From Atherinomorus stipes (Eukaryota > Chordata > Actinopteri > Atheriniformes > Atherinidae): 64,000 nucleotides of DNA. The translations under genes were made by a program, and so were the position numbers. The stretch spans positions 1 to 64,000 of the forward strand of contig JALJCO010012904.1 in assembly GCA_023101725.1 (NCBI GenBank), written 5' to 3'. Shown piece after piece: positions 63,746 to 64,000 of this stretch. Under the pieces are notes generated by a model. That model ran no database searches, was not told where the DNA came from, and saw nothing but the letters and a program-made list of their open reading frames with translations. Position 1 is the stretch's first letter; the number at the start of each line of letters is the position of its first letter.

Positions 63746-64000
63746 TAACATCTGTGTAAACATTCTTTGTTAAAAGTTTATGATTAGATCTGAAGTTGTT
63801 CAAAATATCTAATGTAAAAAAAGAGGGGGAAAATTCCGTATAAGCCATTTTAAAGACACTTTAATGAAGGGTATTGTTTCAGAATCTTAGAAAGAGCTGA
63901 AAAAGAGAACAAATTTCCAAATAGGCACTCTAACTGGGATATATTATCTTTATTATGGTAGTGAGATATTTATAAGTGTTAGAGTGCGATGTCTGTCAAT
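63746..64000. other. Unassigned sequence at the window edge
   Basis: AT-rich, with no open frame or repeat signature I recognise. It may be further decayed retrotransposon sequence continuing beyond the window. Confidence 0.4.

Overview
The window is animal nuclear DNA, almost certainly from a teleost fish. It is AT-rich, has GT-AG introns from under 100 bp to about 8 kb, and is crowded with short inverted-repeat DNA transposons and simple repeats. Its two recognisable protein-coding genes both lie on the plus strand. No bacterial-style operons, rRNA, tRNA or CRISPR arrays are visible.

Gene 1 (about 690-38,860) is a matrin-3-family nuclear RNA/DNA-binding protein that best fits ZNF638 (NP220). 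I assembled 24 coding exons whose splice phases all agree. They give an uninterrupted 1,539-codon frame from the ATG at 6312 (in a near-ideal Kozak context) to the stop at 38,655. The protein has a matrin/ZNF638 N-terminal homology block, an RS-rich region, a split U1-type zinc finger, three RRMs, a long acidic and Arg/Glu-rich part, a FVTVDEVG motif and a C-terminal matrin zinc finger. A CpG-containing, TATA-less segment with an ETS-type site near 700 and a splice donor at 873/874 is a plausible promoter and 5' UTR exon.

Gene 2 (about 43,200-60,285) is a TRIM-family RING E3 ligase of the fish bloodthirsty/TRIM39-like type. It has RING, B-box, coiled coil and PRY-SPRY. Ten coding exons join in phase to give 600 codons. 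The coiled-coil exon, normally one unit of about 234 nt, appears split by an extra intron that carries a transposon.

The rest is introns and intergenic DNA full of mobile-element debris. There are hAT elements with perfect 8-bp target duplications (12335-12678, 33018-33934, 50742-51159), a PIF/Harbinger element with transposase remains (22000-23540) and TTAA-type piggyBac-like elements (28540-29415). Other families share a TTTAAAGG-type terminus. There are also LINE pieces (49660-50110, 53870-54260) and a Ty1/copia pol remnant at the right end (63170-63745).

The least explained region is 19,936-21,820, inside the 8-kb intron 8 of gene 1. It has an envelope-tail-like membrane segment, then a strong-Kozak ATG that runs into a splice donor. 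Two overlapping open frames follow, one highly basic and one acidic/Trp-rich. This layout resembles the 3' regulatory region of a complex retrovirus; the assignment is an inference.
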